From positions 4,030,001 to 4,094,000 of the forward strand of contig CP114179.1 of assembly GCA_039555135.1 (NCBI GenBank): 64,000 bases of DNA, written 5' to 3'. Both the position numbers and the translations under genes were made by a program. The notes under the pieces are model-generated. The model saw nothing but the letters and a program-made list of their open reading frames with translations. It searched no databases and had not been told where the DNA came from. This DNA is from Phycisphaeraceae bacterium D3-23 (lineage in GTDB: Bacteria; Planctomycetota; Phycisphaerae; Phycisphaerales; Phycisphaeraceae). How positions within the stretch are numbered: position 1 is the first letter of the stretch; each line of letters opens with the position of its first letter. Shown here piece after piece: positions 35,947-45,947 of the stretch.

Positions 35947-37260
35947 ATGAAACAAGAACACCACCACGACGACTACCAGCAAAACTCACTCTCTCTGCTC
36001 GGTGCTGTCTCCATGGGCACCGGCGTGATGATCGGGGCGGGGATTTTCGCGCTCACCGGGCAGCTCGCCGAGCACGCCGGGGGGCTGTTCCCGCTGGCTT
36101 TTCTCGCCGCCGCAGTCGTCACGGGCTTCAGCGCCTACAGCTACGTCAAGGTCTGCCGGGTTGCCCCCTCCGCGGGCGGGGTCGCAATGATCCTGAAGAA
36201 GTGCTACGGGCCGGGCACGATCACGGCGGGCTGCTCGCTGCTCATGTACTTCTCGATGGTCATCAACGAGAGCTTGGTCGCCCGCACCTTCGGCACCTAC
36301 ACCCTCCAGCTATTCGATGCCAAGGGCCAGGACTGGCTAGTCCCCGCGCTGGGCGTCGGCCTGCTCGTCGTTGCGTTCCTGGTCAACATCGCGGGGAACA
36401 AGGTCATCGGGAATCTCTCGAAATTCACCGCCGCCGTGAAGGTCGGCGGGATTGCACTGCTTGCTGCCGTTGGGCTCTGGGCCTCAGGCCTGTCGTTTGA
36501 GGCCGACCCAACGGCCCCTGCCCAATCGATGCCAGTCATCGGGTTCCTTACGGCCACGGCTCTGGGCATCCTGGCCTACAAGGGATTCACCACAATCACC
36601 AACAGCGGCGCGGAGCTGGTCGAGCCCAAGAAGAACGTCGGGCGAGCGATCATCATCTCGATCGCGATCTGTGTAGTGCTTTACTTGTTGATCTCGCTGG
36701 CCGTGGCCGGTTCACTGACGGTCCAGGAGATCATCGGCGCTCGGGACTATGCATTGGCCGAAGCGGCACGCCCGGTCTTCGGCAAAGCGGGGGTCGGCTT
36801 CACGGTTGGGCTCGCGATCGTCGCGACAGTCTCGGGCGTCATTGCGAGTGTCTTCGCCGTTTCGCGGATGCTTGCCATGCTGACCGACATGGACCTGGTC
36901 CCCCACCGCCACTTCGGAATGCCTGGCCGTATCCAGAAACACACGTTGGTCTACACCATCGTGCTGGCCATGCTCCTAACGATCTTCCTGGACCTCTCCC
37001 GGATCGCCACGATCGGGGCCATCTTCTACATCGTCATGGATATGGCGATCCACTGGGGTATCCTCCGGAAAATCCGGGAGGAAGTCGAGGCCAGTGCCTG
37101 GGTGTTGATTACGGCGCTGTCGCTGGACGCCGCCGTCTTGGCTGCGCTACTGTTGACCCAGGCCCGCAACGATCCGCTGGTCCTCGGGATCGCGGGCGCA
37201 GGTTTCATCTTGATCTTCGGGGGCGAAACGCTTTATCTACGAAAGAAGGAAACCGAATAA
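35947..37260 (+). CDS. APC family permease
   Basis: A 437-residue integral membrane protein with about twelve TM segments. The first contains the conserved MGTGVMIGAGIFALTGQLAE glycine-rich unwound helix of amino acid-polyamine-organocation transporters. KGFTTITNSGAELVEPKKNV resembles the TM6 region, where substrate binds. The N-terminus has a small His cluster (KQEHHHDDY), unusual in this family and perhaps metal-responsive. Its stop overlaps the start of the HMA-MauE gene by one base, so it is part of the same operon. Substrate not deducible. Confidence 0.88.
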   Translation: MKQEHHHDDYQQNSLSLLGAVSMGTGVMIGAGIFALTGQLAEHAGGLFPLAFLAAAVVTGFSAYSYVKVCRVAPSAGGVAMILKKCYGPGTITAGCSLLMYFSMVINESLVARTFGTYTLQLFDAKGQDWLVPALGVGLLVVAFLVNIAGNKVIGNLSKFTAAVKVGGIALLAAVGLWASGLSFEADPTAPAQSMPVIGFLTATALGILAYKGFTTITNSGAELVEPKKNVGRAIIISIAICVVLYLLISLAVAGSLTVQEIIGARDYALAEAARPVFGKAGVGFTVGLAIVATVSGVIASVFAVSRMLAMLTDMDLVPHRHFGMPGRIQKHTLVYTIVLAMLLTIFLDLSRIATIGAIFYIVMDMAIHWGILRKIREEVEASAWVLITALSLDAAVLAALLLTQARNDPLVLGIAGAGFILIFGGETLYLRKKETE

Positions 37261-38006
37261 TGAAGCACGAATACAAGATCACCGGGATGCACTGTGGGGC
37301 GTGCGTCGAGAAAGTCCGGTCTGCGTTGGAATCCGTGGAAGGCGTCGAAGAAGCCGAGGTCACACTCAAGCCACCGCGCGCCTCGGTCACGATGGCTCAA
37401 CACATCGAAACCGAGAAGCTCACGCAGGCGGTGGCCGCGAAAGGCAGCTACGGGCTGGAAGAGCCAGATCGGGGACAAGAGCATGACGCTAACACTGATG
37501 ATGACGGCGAAGGCCGTGAGCAGGACGACGAAAGTCTCTACCCGCTATTCCTGATCGTCGGGTACATCGCCGGAGCCGTGCTGCTGGTCGGGTATGCGAC
37601 TGACCAGTGGGGCCCGATGGTCATGATGCGGCACTTCATGGCCGGGTTCTTCTTGGTCTTCTCGTTCTTCAAGCTGCTGGACCCCGCTGGTTTTGTCTCC
37701 GCCTATCGCGGCTACGACCTGATCGCGCGCCGCTCAGCCACCTATGCCCGGACGTACCCGTTCATCGAGCTGGCCTTGGGCATCGTCTACCTGATCAACG
37801 TGCTGCCCATCGTGGTCAATATCGTGACGCTCGTCCTGATGCTGGTCGGCGCGGCAGGTGTCCTCAAAGCACTGCTCGACAAACGCGCCATCCGCTGCGC
37901 CTGCCTGGGCACCGCCCTCAACCTGCCGATGACCAAGGTGACCCTCGTCGAGGATTTGACCATGGCAGGGATGGCGGCTGTGATGCTCATCATTTACGTT
38001 TTGTAG
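37260..38006 (+). CDS. HMA domain fused to a MauE/DoxX-like membrane domain
   Basis: The 248-residue protein has an N-terminal heavy-metal-associated domain (residues 1-70) with the Cys12-x2-Cys15 motif in GMHCGAC. An acidic linker (DANTDDDGEGREQDDE) and four TM segments of the MauE/DoxX type follow, with FKLLDPAGFVSAYRGYD and the cysteine pair in CACLGTALNLP. I recall such HMA-MauE proteins in copper loci of several phyla. Function is unproven; redox chemistry or copper delivery at the membrane is plausible. The acidic linker separates the two domains. Confidence 0.83.
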   Translation: MKHEYKITGMHCGACVEKVRSALESVEGVEEAEVTLKPPRASVTMAQHIETEKLTQAVAAKGSYGLEEPDRGQEHDANTDDDGEGREQDDESLYPLFLIVGYIAGAVLLVGYATDQWGPMVMMRHFMAGFFLVFSFFKLLDPAGFVSAYRGYDLIARRSATYARTYPFIELALGIVYLINVLPIVVNIVTLVLMLVGAAGVLKALLDKRAIRCACLGTALNLPMTKVTLVEDLTMAGMAAVMLIIYVL

Positions 38007-38240
38007 CGTCACCTGCCCCATCCAAGATTGCGTGCGCACCGCATTCACGACAACGCGCCTTCGGGGCGTTAGAAACAATAGTTGTTCGAAAACTCGGCAG
38101 AGTACCAAGCGAAGTTGTAACAGCACTGCTTTAACTCGTAGCAGGTGGCGACACAGATTCCTGTCGAGCTGCCGATCATGAGCCGAGGGAGTTGAAAATG
38201 CGTGGTGTAATGATTAGCGGGGTAATGCGCGCTAATGCCC

Positions 38241-38828
38241 TCAATCACGGGAAGTGCGGAGGATTTTTACGCCGCCACGGAGAACCACCACGCTGATGAT
38301 TCCACCGATGATGAGGTCGGGGATCCTGCTCCCAAGCATCAGCACCAGGCCGCCGGAGAGAATCACCCCGAGGTTTGCAATCACGTCGTTGGTTGAGAAA
38401 ATCCAAGACGCCCGCATGTGGGCCCCGTTGTTACGGTGCTTGGCGAGGATAGCGAGACAGGCGGTGTTGGCGACGAGGGCAACGCTACCGACGACCATCA
38501 TCGCAACGCTCACCGGCTCGCTTCCGTACAAGTACCGCCGCATCACCTCGACGAACACCCCCAGCCCCAATGCGATTTGAAGGATGCCGCTCGTGCCTGC
38601 GGCGGTGGATTGAAGCCGCGACGAACGGCCGACCGCTAGAAGGGCGATCGCGTACACACAAGCGTCGGCCAGCATGTCCAAGGAGTCGGCGAGCAGCGCG
38701 GTCGATTCGCTCAGCCAGCCGACCACGGCCTCACCGAAAAACATCACCCCGTTGATGCCTAGCAACCAGAATAGCGCCCGCCGTTCGAGGGAAGCCGCAT
38801 CCGCCGATCCACATCCACACCCGGACAT
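38241..38828 (-). CDS. short CDF-type cation transporter, membrane domain only
   Basis: The 195-residue protein starts with a Cys cluster (MSGCGCGSAD) and contains the cation-diffusion-facilitator signature FFGEAVVGWLSESTALLADS, LDMLADACVYAIAL and SWIFSTNDVIANLG, with about six TM segments. The cytoplasmic C-terminal domain of ordinary CDF proteins is absent. This short form is common enough to be a real family rather than a truncation. The start overlaps the stop of the ArsR-type regulator by one base; the two form an operon. Confidence 0.85.
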   Translation of the reverse strand: MSGCGCGSADAASLERRALFWLLGINGVMFFGEAVVGWLSESTALLADSLDMLADACVYAIALLAVGRSSRLQSTAAGTSGILQIALGLGVFVEVMRRYLYGSEPVSVAMMVVGSVALVANTACLAILAKHRNNGAHMRASWIFSTNDVIANLGVILSGGLVLMLGSRIPDLIIGGIISVVVLRGGVKILRTSRD

Positions 38829-39211
38829 CAGGCCGACGCTCGCGTGCCGCCTGCCGCCGCATCTGATGGCGAGCCGGGGTACTCCTCGACGTGGCACCAG
38901 CCGCGCTCGATCAGGACCGGCACACAAGGGTCCACCACGCGGTAGAAGGCCTGCACGCCCACGCGCTCGCAGCCAACCACACCCGACTCGGTCAGGCGTT
39001 GGAGCTGATTGGAGACGGCCTGAACCGTCATGCCGATGCGTGTCGCAAGGTCGCTAACACTAAGCGGGTCCTCCCGGATCAGGGCGTGCAGAATCCGAAG
39101 ACGAGTCGGTTGGGAAAGGCTCTTAAAGAGCAAGCCCACGCGTTCGGCGTCCTGACCATGCATCAGGGCTCGGTCCGGCAGGGGGAGTTTGGGGCGGCAG
39201 GTATTTTTCAT
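38828..39211 (-). CDS. ArsR/SmtB family metal-responsive repressor
   Basis: The 127-residue protein has the winged helix-turn-helix SQPTRLRILHALIREDPLSV, ATRIGMTVQAVSNQLQRL. It carries cysteines and histidines at both ends: Cys5, His18, Cys97 and Cys112 with His113 in RGWCHVEEYPG. The C-terminal placement suggests an alpha5-type zinc/cadmium site. It is divergent from the CzcCBA operon, so it probably represses both directions and responds to zinc, cadmium or a related metal. Confidence 0.88.
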   Translation of the reverse strand: MKNTCRPKLPLPDRALMHGQDAERVGLLFKSLSQPTRLRILHALIREDPLSVSDLATRIGMTVQAVSNQLQRLTESGVVGCERVGVQAFYRVVDPCVPVLIERGWCHVEEYPGSPSDAAAGGTRASA

Positions 39212-39254
39212 GATCCGGCTCGGTAGTCAGGAATATTCATTGGACACTTGCATG

Positions 39255-39272
39255 TTACACGGTCCTGTGTAA
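39255..39272. promoter_or_regulatory. candidate ArsR operator between arsR-like and czc genes
   Basis: A perfect inverted repeat TTACAC-GGTCCT-GTGTAA lies between the divergent start codons at 39211 and 39314. It is followed by the AT-rich AATATACAAT, a plausible -10 for the rightward promoter. This is where an ArsR-family dimer would be expected to bind; binding is inferred. Confidence 0.45.
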
Positions 39273-39313
39273 TATACAATAGCCGAGATTGTCCACTACG
39301 GCAGATTTCAAAG

Positions 39314-39760
39314 ATGTGCCTCCACCCGATCATCTCGATTGTTCTCGCCGCCGCGCTGGCGGTAGGGGGGGTCATGCCCCCACGCTACGCCTGCGCGTGC
39401 GCGGATGGGACGCAATCGATCGAGGTCGGCCGTCCGTTCTGTGAGGAGTCGGACCGGTGCACGGCGAGCGGCTCGGTGTTCCAGGACGAATTGTACGTGC
39501 CTGACTGCACGCAGCCCCATTGCTCGTCTCAAGACTGCCGATCCACACTGCTTTCTACCGATCCGGCGGTGGTAAGCGAGCCCACCAAGGGTGACGCCCA
39601 CGGCGAACTCGGCGTGCTGCCCGTGATGGCCCATCCCAGCGTAATCCCGGATGGCTGGGAACATCGCCTGGCGACAGACGCTCCGCCTAGTTCCATGTCT
39701 CACCCTCGCCGTCCAGGCGACGGTCTCTTTCAGCTTTGCTTCGTGGTTCTACTCATCTAA
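39314..39760 (+). CDS. Cys-rich exported hypothetical protein, first gene of czc operon
   Basis: A 148-residue protein with a signal-like N-terminus (IISIVLAAALAVGGVM). It has at least eight cysteines in the mature part (YACACAD, FCEESDRC, DCTQPHCSSQDC) and a short hydrophobic C-terminus (LFQLCFVVLLI). No family is recognised. The gene is first in the czcCBA operon, directly downstream of the ArsR operator, so a metal-binding periplasmic role is plausible. The ATG at 39314 is preferred over an in-frame one at 39248 because the latter would lie in the operator. Confidence 0.6.
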   Translation: MCLHPIISIVLAAALAVGGVMPPRYACACADGTQSIEVGRPFCEESDRCTASGSVFQDELYVPDCTQPHCSSQDCRSTLLSTDPAVVSEPTKGDAHGELGVLPVMAHPSVIPDGWEHRLATDAPPSSMSHPRRPGDGLFQLCFVVLLI

Positions 39761-39853
39761 GGCCCGACCCGAACGCCAGCCGTCTGTTCACGGCGGTTGT
39801 TGCGGGTCTGATGTCGATGCGCATCGACTGCCTTTTTCTACCGAGTAGACACC

Positions 39854-41269
39854 ATGCTATCGCGTTCCATTGCTTATAAAACACTCAAGATTTCGTGCGT
39901 GCTCTTGCTTGCGATCACGGGCTGCACGCCGTCACCTTTTGACTTGGACTTGCCCGAGACCCGGCCGCTGATCCGCGACCTGCCCCGGCACGCCGCGCCC
40001 GCCGACCCCAAACGCCAACACCACGACGGGACAGGGCCCGCTGTATCGGGCGAGCTGTCGTTGCGGGATGCGCTCGCGGCGGCGCTGCTCCACAACCCGC
40101 GGCTACACGCCTCGGCCTGGGGGCCACGCGTTGAAGAAGCCAACCGGCTCCAGGCGGGGCTGCGGCCCAACCCCGAGGCCGAGATCGAGTTCGAGAACTT
40201 CGCGGGGTCGGGCGAGCTGAGCGGGGCCGAAGCCCTTGAAACCACGCTCATGCTCAGCCAACTGATCGAGCTCGGCGGCAAGCGAGATTCACGCGTCCGC
40301 GTGGCGGAAGAAGCCTGGCGGGTGTCCGCCTTCGATTACGAGGCCGATCGTCTCGCGGTCCTGACGGAGACCGCAACGCGATTTGTGCGGGTGCTGGAAA
40401 TCCAGCAGCGGGTTCAGCTCGCCGAACGGACACGTGATTTAGCCGAAGAAAGCCGCCGGGTCATCGACCGGCGGGTGCAGGCCGGGGATGTCTCGCCGAT
40501 CGACGAAATCAGGGCCCGGCTCGAAAGCGAGTCGGCCCGCATCACCGCAGACCGGTTGAATCGTGACCTGGACGCGGCCCGTCGCGACCTGAGCGCTATG
40601 TGGGATCAGGACGAGCCGACCTACACGGCCCTGATCGGTTCGCTTGACCAGCTCGGCCCGAATCCGTCGCTGGCCGACCTGTCCATACAGATCGACGCTC
40701 ACCCCGACGTTCGGCGTTGGGCGGCGGAAGCGGACCGCTTGGCGGCCGCGGTTGAGCTGGAGCGGGCCAGGGGCGTGCCGGATGTCAATGCGGGGCTGGG
40801 GGTCCGCTATGAGAACGAGATCAGCGACGCGGCCTTGGTAGCGGGGGTGTCGGTGCCGCTGCCGATTGTTGATCGGAACCAGGGCAACATCCTTGCTGCC
40901 CGATTGCGTGCGGCCCAGGCGATTGATGAGGGCCGGGCGGTCCGCCGCGAGCTGGCGACGCGACTTGGTCGAGCGCACGCCCGGATGTCGGCCGCATACC
41001 ACGAAGCCCAAGCGATCACCGATGTGCTGCTGCCCGCGTCGCGCGACGCCTATGAGGCGACCCGCCGCGGCTACGAAGAGGGCAAAGTTCCCTACCTCAG
41101 CGTGCTCGACGCGCAGCGCACGCTATTCGATACCGAGGCCCAGCGGCTCGAAGCCCTGGCCGAATACCACACCGCACTGGTCGAAGTCGAGGGGTTGATC
41201 GCAACCCCGCTCGACGCCGTTGATTCAGGAATGACTCCACCACCCCCAACCCCAGGAGACCAACCATGA
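39854..41269 (+). CDS. czcC: TolC family outer-membrane lipoprotein (CzcC-like)
   Basis: The 471-residue protein begins with a lipoprotein signal (LLLAITGC). The two outer-membrane-factor repeats (LRDALAAALLHNPRLHASAW and DAHPDVRRWAAEADRLAAAV region) and coiled-coil helices fit CzcC-type channels. It precedes the adaptor and the CzcA-type pump with overlapping or close starts, giving a complete divalent-metal efflux operon. Confidence 0.9.
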   Translation: MLSRSIAYKTLKISCVLLLAITGCTPSPFDLDLPETRPLIRDLPRHAAPADPKRQHHDGTGPAVSGELSLRDALAAALLHNPRLHASAWGPRVEEANRLQAGLRPNPEAEIEFENFAGSGELSGAEALETTLMLSQLIELGGKRDSRVRVAEEAWRVSAFDYEADRLAVLTETATRFVRVLEIQQRVQLAERTRDLAEESRRVIDRRVQAGDVSPIDEIRARLESESARITADRLNRDLDAARRDLSAMWDQDEPTYTALIGSLDQLGPNPSLADLSIQIDAHPDVRRWAAEADRLAAAVELERARGVPDVNAGLGVRYENEISDAALVAGVSVPLPIVDRNQGNILAARLRAAQAIDEGRAVRRELATRLGRAHARMSAAYHEAQAITDVLLPASRDAYEATRRGYEEGKVPYLSVLDAQRTLFDTEAQRLEALAEYHTALVEVEGLIATPLDAVDSGMTPPPPTPGDQP

Positions 41270-42819
41270 GTCCCGTTACCCACCCCTGGCTCAGAGGCCT
41301 CGCGGCCACCAGCCTTATCGCCGCATTGGCCTTGCTGTCCGCTTGCGGAGGCGAGGACACCAGTTCCGTGGAATCGGATGAAGACGCCGCCGCGCCGGTC
41401 GCGCACACGCACGCAGATGGCAGCACCTGTTACATCTGCGACGCCGATCAACGTGAGGCCGGACGCCTGTGGTGCACCGAACACGGCCGCTACGAAGACC
41501 GGTGCTGGCTGTGCCAGCCTCAGCTCGAAGACCCGGACCGGCCGTATTGCAAAGAGCATTTCCTGTACGAAGACGAGTGCCACCTGTGCAACCCCGCGCT
41601 GCGGGAGGGCGGTTCTTCGCCCTCCGGCGACGCCGGGGCGGCCGCCCCAAGCGCGACACCCGCATTGTTTTGTAACGAACACGGGGTGCCCGAGCTGGAG
41701 TGCGGCATCTGCCAGCCCCAGCTCGCGGGCACGCTGGCCCCCGGCGAGTCCCTCAGTATTAGGATGCCTTCCGCCCGCTCGGCCGAGTTGGCTGGCCTTA
41801 CGGTCGAACGACCGGGACACGGCTCGGCCACCGCGTCCCTCCAACTGCTGGGCGAGGTGCGCTACAACGAGAACCGCCGCGCTTCGGTCACACCGCTCGC
41901 CGCGGGTGTGTTGACCGATATCCGGGTCGATGTCGGTGAATCGGTCGAGGCGGGGCAGGTCCTGGCGGTCCTGAACTCGGCCACTGCGGCCGAGGCCAAG
42001 TCGGCCTACCTCTCGGCTTTAGCGGAACTCGACGTGAAGACGGCCGCCTACGAGCGTGAGCAACGCCTGGCGGAGGAAAACATCGCCGCCCGCCGCGACT
42101 TGCAGGAGGCCGAGGGGGCGCACCGCCTCGCGGTCCTGGCGGTCAATCAAACCCGCCAGCGTCTCTTCAACCTGGGCTTTACCGAGAAGGACGTGCAGTC
42201 GATCGAGGACACGCAGTCGGCCAGCTCGGACTTGTTGATCCGTGCCCCGTTCGCAGGGACCGTGATCGAACGTAGCGCCGCGCTCGGTGAGGCGGTCGAC
42301 TCTGAGGCGATCTTCGCCATCGCCGACCTGTCTACGATGTGGATCGATCTGGCGATCCCCGAAGACCAAGCCATCCACCTGGCGAAGGGCGGGGCGGTGT
42401 CCGCCCACGTCCGAGCGCGGCCGGGACAACCCGTCGCTGGTGAAATCATCTGGATCAGCCCGCAGATTGACGAACAGACCCGCATGGTCCGCGGCCGAGC
42501 ACTGGTGCCCAATGACGACGGCACCCTGCGGCACGGCATGTTTACCGAGGTAACGGCGGTCGTCGGCACCCCAACGGAATCGTTGCAGGTTCCGGCCGAT
42601 GCGGTCCACCAACTCGACGGCGGGACATTCCTCTTCGTGCGTAACGAAGCGGACCTCTACGCGCTGCGGCGGGTCGAAGTCGGCCCGCGATCTGCATCGG
42701 GCGCGGCCTCGATTTTGGCTGGCCTGGACCCGAGCGAGAGCGTGGTCACCGGCGGGAGCTTCACGATGCGGACCGAGTTCCTCAAGTCCCGGCTGGGTGC
42801 CGGTTGCGTTGACGACTAA
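41266..42819 (+). CDS. czcB: RND efflux adaptor (CzcB-like) with N-terminal Cys/His repeats
   Basis: The 517-residue protein has a lipoprotein signal (lipobox LSAC, Cys27). An N-terminal region holds one Cys-x2-Cys (55-58) and three repeated units Cys-x-Glu-His plus Cys-x2-Cys: 70-83, 95-108 and 136-149. From about 170 a standard membrane-fusion protein follows (ASVTPLAAGVLTDIRVDVGE, LLIRAPFAGTVIERSAALGE, MWIDLAIPEDQAIHLA). The repeats resemble small zinc-ribbon modules and probably bind metal in the periplasm. Overlap with czcC is four bases. Confidence 0.93.
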   Translation: MSPVTHPWLRGLAATSLIAALALLSACGGEDTSSVESDEDAAAPVAHTHADGSTCYICDADQREAGRLWCTEHGRYEDRCWLCQPQLEDPDRPYCKEHFLYEDECHLCNPALREGGSSPSGDAGAAAPSATPALFCNEHGVPELECGICQPQLAGTLAPGESLSIRMPSARSAELAGLTVERPGHGSATASLQLLGEVRYNENRRASVTPLAAGVLTDIRVDVGESVEAGQVLAVLNSATAAEAKSAYLSALAELDVKTAAYEREQRLAEENIAARRDLQEAEGAHRLAVLAVNQTRQRLFNLGFTEKDVQSIEDTQSASSDLLIRAPFAGTVIERSAALGEAVDSEAIFAIADLSTMWIDLAIPEDQAIHLAKGGAVSAHVRARPGQPVAGEIIWISPQIDEQTRMVRGRALVPNDDGTLRHGMFTEVTAVVGTPTESLQVPADAVHQLDGGTFLFVRNEADLYALRRVEVGPRSASGAASILAGLDPSESVVTGGSFTMRTEFLKSRLGAGCVDD

Positions 42820-42830
42820 TTGGAGTTTGT

Positions 42831-45800
42831 ATGCTCGCCCGACTCATCGAGTTTTCACTTAAGAACCGCATCCTGGTGATGCTGCTGTTCGCGATCGCCT
42901 GCGCCGCCGGGATTTACCGGCTGGTGCAGCTCCCGGTCGATGCCTTCCCCGACACCACGCCGGTGCAGGTGCAGATCAACACCATCGCCCCGGCGCTCAG
43001 CCCCGAAGAGATCGAGCAGCAGATCACGCTGCCGGTGGAGCTGTCGATCGGCGGTCTGCCCGGCCTGCAAAATGTTCGATCGGTCTCCAAGTTCGGCTTC
43101 TCGCAGGTGGTCGCCACTTTCGACGACGACACCGAGATCATCGACGCCCGGCAGTACGTCACCGAGCGGCTCTCGACCGTCGAGCTGCCCGAGGGGGTCG
43201 GACGCCCCGAGTTGGGGCCGATCGCGACCGGTCTGGGGGAGGTCTTCCACTACACCATCAGCTCCGATGACCCCGACCGCTCGATCGAGGAGCTGCGGAC
43301 GATCCACGATTGGGTGATCAAGCCGGAGTTGCGGAAGGTCCCCGGCGTGGCGGAGGTCAACTCCTGGGGCGGGCACGAGCGGCAGTACCACGTCGTCATC
43401 AATCCCGAAGCCCTCATCAAGTACGGCTTCACGATGGACCAAGTGCTTGAAGCCCTGCGCCGCAACAACGCGAACGTCGGCGGCGGCCAGCTCGTCACGT
43501 CGGGCGAGGCCCGGATCGTGCGAGGCGTCGGCCGGGTTTCGAGTATCGAGCAGATAGAGAACATCGTCGTGGCCTCAAACGACGGCACGCCGGTGCTGAT
43601 CCGCGACGTGGCGAGCGTCGAGATCGGCAGCGAAATCCGCCGCGGGGCGGTCTCGGCATCCGGCGAGGGCGAAGTGGTGCTCGGCCTGGCGTTCATGCTG
43701 ATGGGCGAGAACAGTCAGGAGGTCACCGAGCAGCTCCGGGAGCGGCTCGATTCACTCGAACCGTCGCTACCCGACGACGTGAAGGTCGAGGTCGTCTACG
43801 ACCGCACCACACTCGTGGACAAGGTGATCGAGACGGTTAAGCACAACCTGGTCATCGGAGCGGCGTTGGTGGTGCTCACGCTGCTGTTCTTGCTGGGCAA
43901 CATCCGGGCGGGGATTCTGGTCGCCGTGGCGATCCCGATCTCGGCGCTGTTTGCCGTCCAGGGCATGCACGAATTCGCCATTGCCGCGAGCCTGCTCAGC
44001 CTGGGCGCGATCGACTTCGGCATCCTCGTCGACGGGTCGGTGGTGATGACCGAGGCCAACCTCCGGGGCCTCAAAAAGCGGCAGCGCGAGCTGGGACGCA
44101 AGCTCACGAGCGACGAACGTCTCCAGTCGATCGCCGAGTCGAGCGCCCATGTGGTCCGGCCCATCGTTTTCGGGATGGCGATCATCGCGTTGGTCTTCGT
44201 GCCCGTACTCACCCTGGAGGGCACCGAGGGCAAGCTGTTTCGGCCGATGGCCTGGACGTTCATCTTTGCCCTGGCGGGCGCACTGCTGATCGCGGTCTTC
44301 CTGTCGCCGGTACTGTCGTACTACTTTCTGCCGAGGCGGACCAAGCCCAAAGAAGGACCGATCAGCCGGGCGATGAGCGGCTCCTACGGGTGGCTCGTCG
44401 GCAAGGCCCTGCGCCTTCGGTGGCTCATACTGATCCTGGTCGTCGGCCTGCTCAGCGTCGCGGGCTACCGCAGCACCCAGATGGGCGGCGAGTTTGTCCC
44501 GAAACTGAGCGAGGGGTCGATCACGATCAACACCATCCGCCTGGCGGGCGTCTCGATCGAGGAATCGGTCCGCTACAACACACGCATCGAGCAGGTCCTC
44601 TTGGAGGAGTTCCCCGACGAGATCGAGCACGTCTGGAGCCGGATCGGCACGGCCGAGGTGGCGACCGATCCGATGGGGATCGAGCTGACCGACATTTTCA
44701 TGACCCTCAAGCCGCGTTCGGAGTGGACCCGCGCGACCACGCAAGCCGGGCTAACCGCCGAGATGGAGAAGATCATCTCGCAGTTCCCCGGCGTGAACAT
44801 GATCTTCACCCAGCCGATCGAGATGCGGATGAACGAGATGGAGTCCGGCATCCGCTCAGATATCGGCATCAAAATCTACGGCGACGATTTCGATGAGCTG
44901 CTCCGCCTGGCCGACGAGGTGCAACGCATCCTCCTCGACGTGGAAGGGGTCTCGGATATCTCGGTGGACCAGATCACCGGCCAGCCCGAGCTGGACATCA
45001 CGGTCGATCAGGCCCGCACCGCCCGCTACGGCGTCGCGTCACGCGAGGTGCTCGATTTTGTCGAGGCGATCGGTGGGATTCGGGTAGGCGAGGTGTTTGA
45101 GGGGCAGCGGGTTTTCCCGTTGGTCGTGCGCCTCCCGGAGACCTTCCGGCAGGATGTGTCGGCCATCGAATCGGTCCGCGTTCCGACGGAAGGCGGCGTG
45201 GCGGTGCCGCTCTCGGCGATGGCTTCGGTGGACCAGACCGAGGGCGCGTCCACCATCAACCGGGAGTGGGGGCGACGCCTGATCCGGGTGCAGTGCAACG
45301 TCGTCGGCCGCGACCCCGCCTCGTTCGTTGCCGAAGCCCAGGAAGCGATCAACACCAGTGTGGCGTTGCCCGAGGGCTACGTCATCGAGTGGGGCGGCCA
45401 GTTCGAGAACCTGGAGCGGGCCAAGCTCCGCCTGGCCATCGTGGTGCCGGCCGTGCTGCTGCTGATCTTCTTCATGCTGTATTTCAGCATGAAGAACCTG
45501 CGGGACGTGCTCATCATCTACACCGGCATCCCGTTTGCGGCGGTGGGTGCGATTTTCGCATTGTGGTTACGTGACATCCCATTCAGCGTCAGCGCCGCCG
45601 TGGGTTTCATCGCCCTGTCAGGTATCGCGGTGCTCAATGGCCAGATCCTGATTGAGGCCATCCGTGAGAATCGACGGCAGGGTTTCGACAAACAGAGCTC
45701 AATCATTGAAGCCGCCAAGACCCGACTCCGCCCGGTTCTGGCTACGGCTATCACCGACGCGGCCGGCTTCATCCCAATGGCAGTTTCAACCGGGGTCGGC

Positions 45801-45947
45801 AGCGAGGTGCAACGCCCGCTCGCTACAGTGGTCATTGGCGGTATCATCACTTCGACCTTGCTCACGCTTCTAGTACTCCCGACAATGAGCTACCTGTTGA
45901 CGGGACCTGATAGCAAGGCTCAAGTAAGAAGCAACGATGACGCATGA
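42831..45947 (+). CDS. czcA: heavy-metal RND efflux permease, CzcA type
   Basis: The 1038-residue pump has the TM4 proton-relay motif [20 protein letters not shown], the DFG-x3-D...E form that marks the Zn/Co/Cd/Ni subgroups (HME1-3). It also has [20 protein letters not shown] and [19 protein letters not shown], the periplasmic cleft residues of CzcA rather than the Met-rich CusA version. Length is standard. It starts 11 bases after czcB with a GGAG site. Its last codons overlap the start of a CDF gene. Together with CusA this gives two pumps of different metal class in one region. Confidence 0.96.
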   Translation: MLARLIEFSLKNRILVMLLFAIACAAGIYRLVQLPVDAFPDTTPVQVQINTIAPALSPEEIEQQITLPVELSIGGLPGLQNVRSVSKFGFSQVVATFDDDTEIIDARQYVTERLSTVELPEGVGRPELGPIATGLGEVFHYTISSDDPDRSIEELRTIHDWVIKPELRKVPGVAEVNSWGGHERQYHVVINPEALIKYGFTMDQVLEALRRNNANVGGGQLVTSGEARIVRGVGRVSSIEQIENIVVASNDGTPVLIRDVASVEIGSEIRRGAVSASGEGEVVLGLAFMLMGENSQEVTEQLRERLDSLEPSLPDDVKVEVVYDRTTLVDKVIETVKHNLVIGAALVVLTLLFLLGNIRAGILVAVAIPISALFAVQGMHEFAIAASLLSLGAIDFGILVDGSVVMTEANLRGLKKRQRELGRKLTSDERLQSIAESSAHVVRPIVFGMAIIALVFVPVLTLEGTEGKLFRPMAWTFIFALAGALLIAVFLSPVLSYYFLPRRTKPKEGPISRAMSGSYGWLVGKALRLRWLILILVVGLLSVAGYRSTQMGGEFVPKLSEGSITINTIRLAGVSIEESVRYNTRIEQVLLEEFPDEIEHVWSRIGTAEVATDPMGIELTDIFMTLKPRSEWTRATTQAGLTAEMEKIISQFPGVNMIFTQPIEMRMNEMESGIRSDIGIKIYGDDFDELLRLADEVQRILLDVEGVSDISVDQITGQPELDITVDQARTARYGVASREVLDFVEAIGGIRVGEVFEGQRVFPLVVRLPETFRQDVSAIESVRVPTEGGVAVPLSAMASVDQTEGASTINREWGRRLIRVQCNVVGRDPASFVAEAQEAINTSVALPEGYVIEWGGQFENLERAKLRLAIVVPAVLLLIFFMLYFSMKNLRDVLIIYTGIPFAAVGAIFALWLRDIPFSVSAAVGFIALSGIAVLNGQILIEAIRENRRQGFDKQSSIIEAAKTRLRPVLATAITDAAGFIPMAVSTGVGSEVQRPLATVVIGGIITSTLLTLLVLPTMSYLLTGPDSKAQVRSNDDA

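Noticed and set aside
38007-38240. Small gene between HMA-MauE and the CDF gene
   Set aside because: No frame with RBS or conserved pattern; it holds only an imperfect AACGC/GCGTT hairpin between convergent genes.
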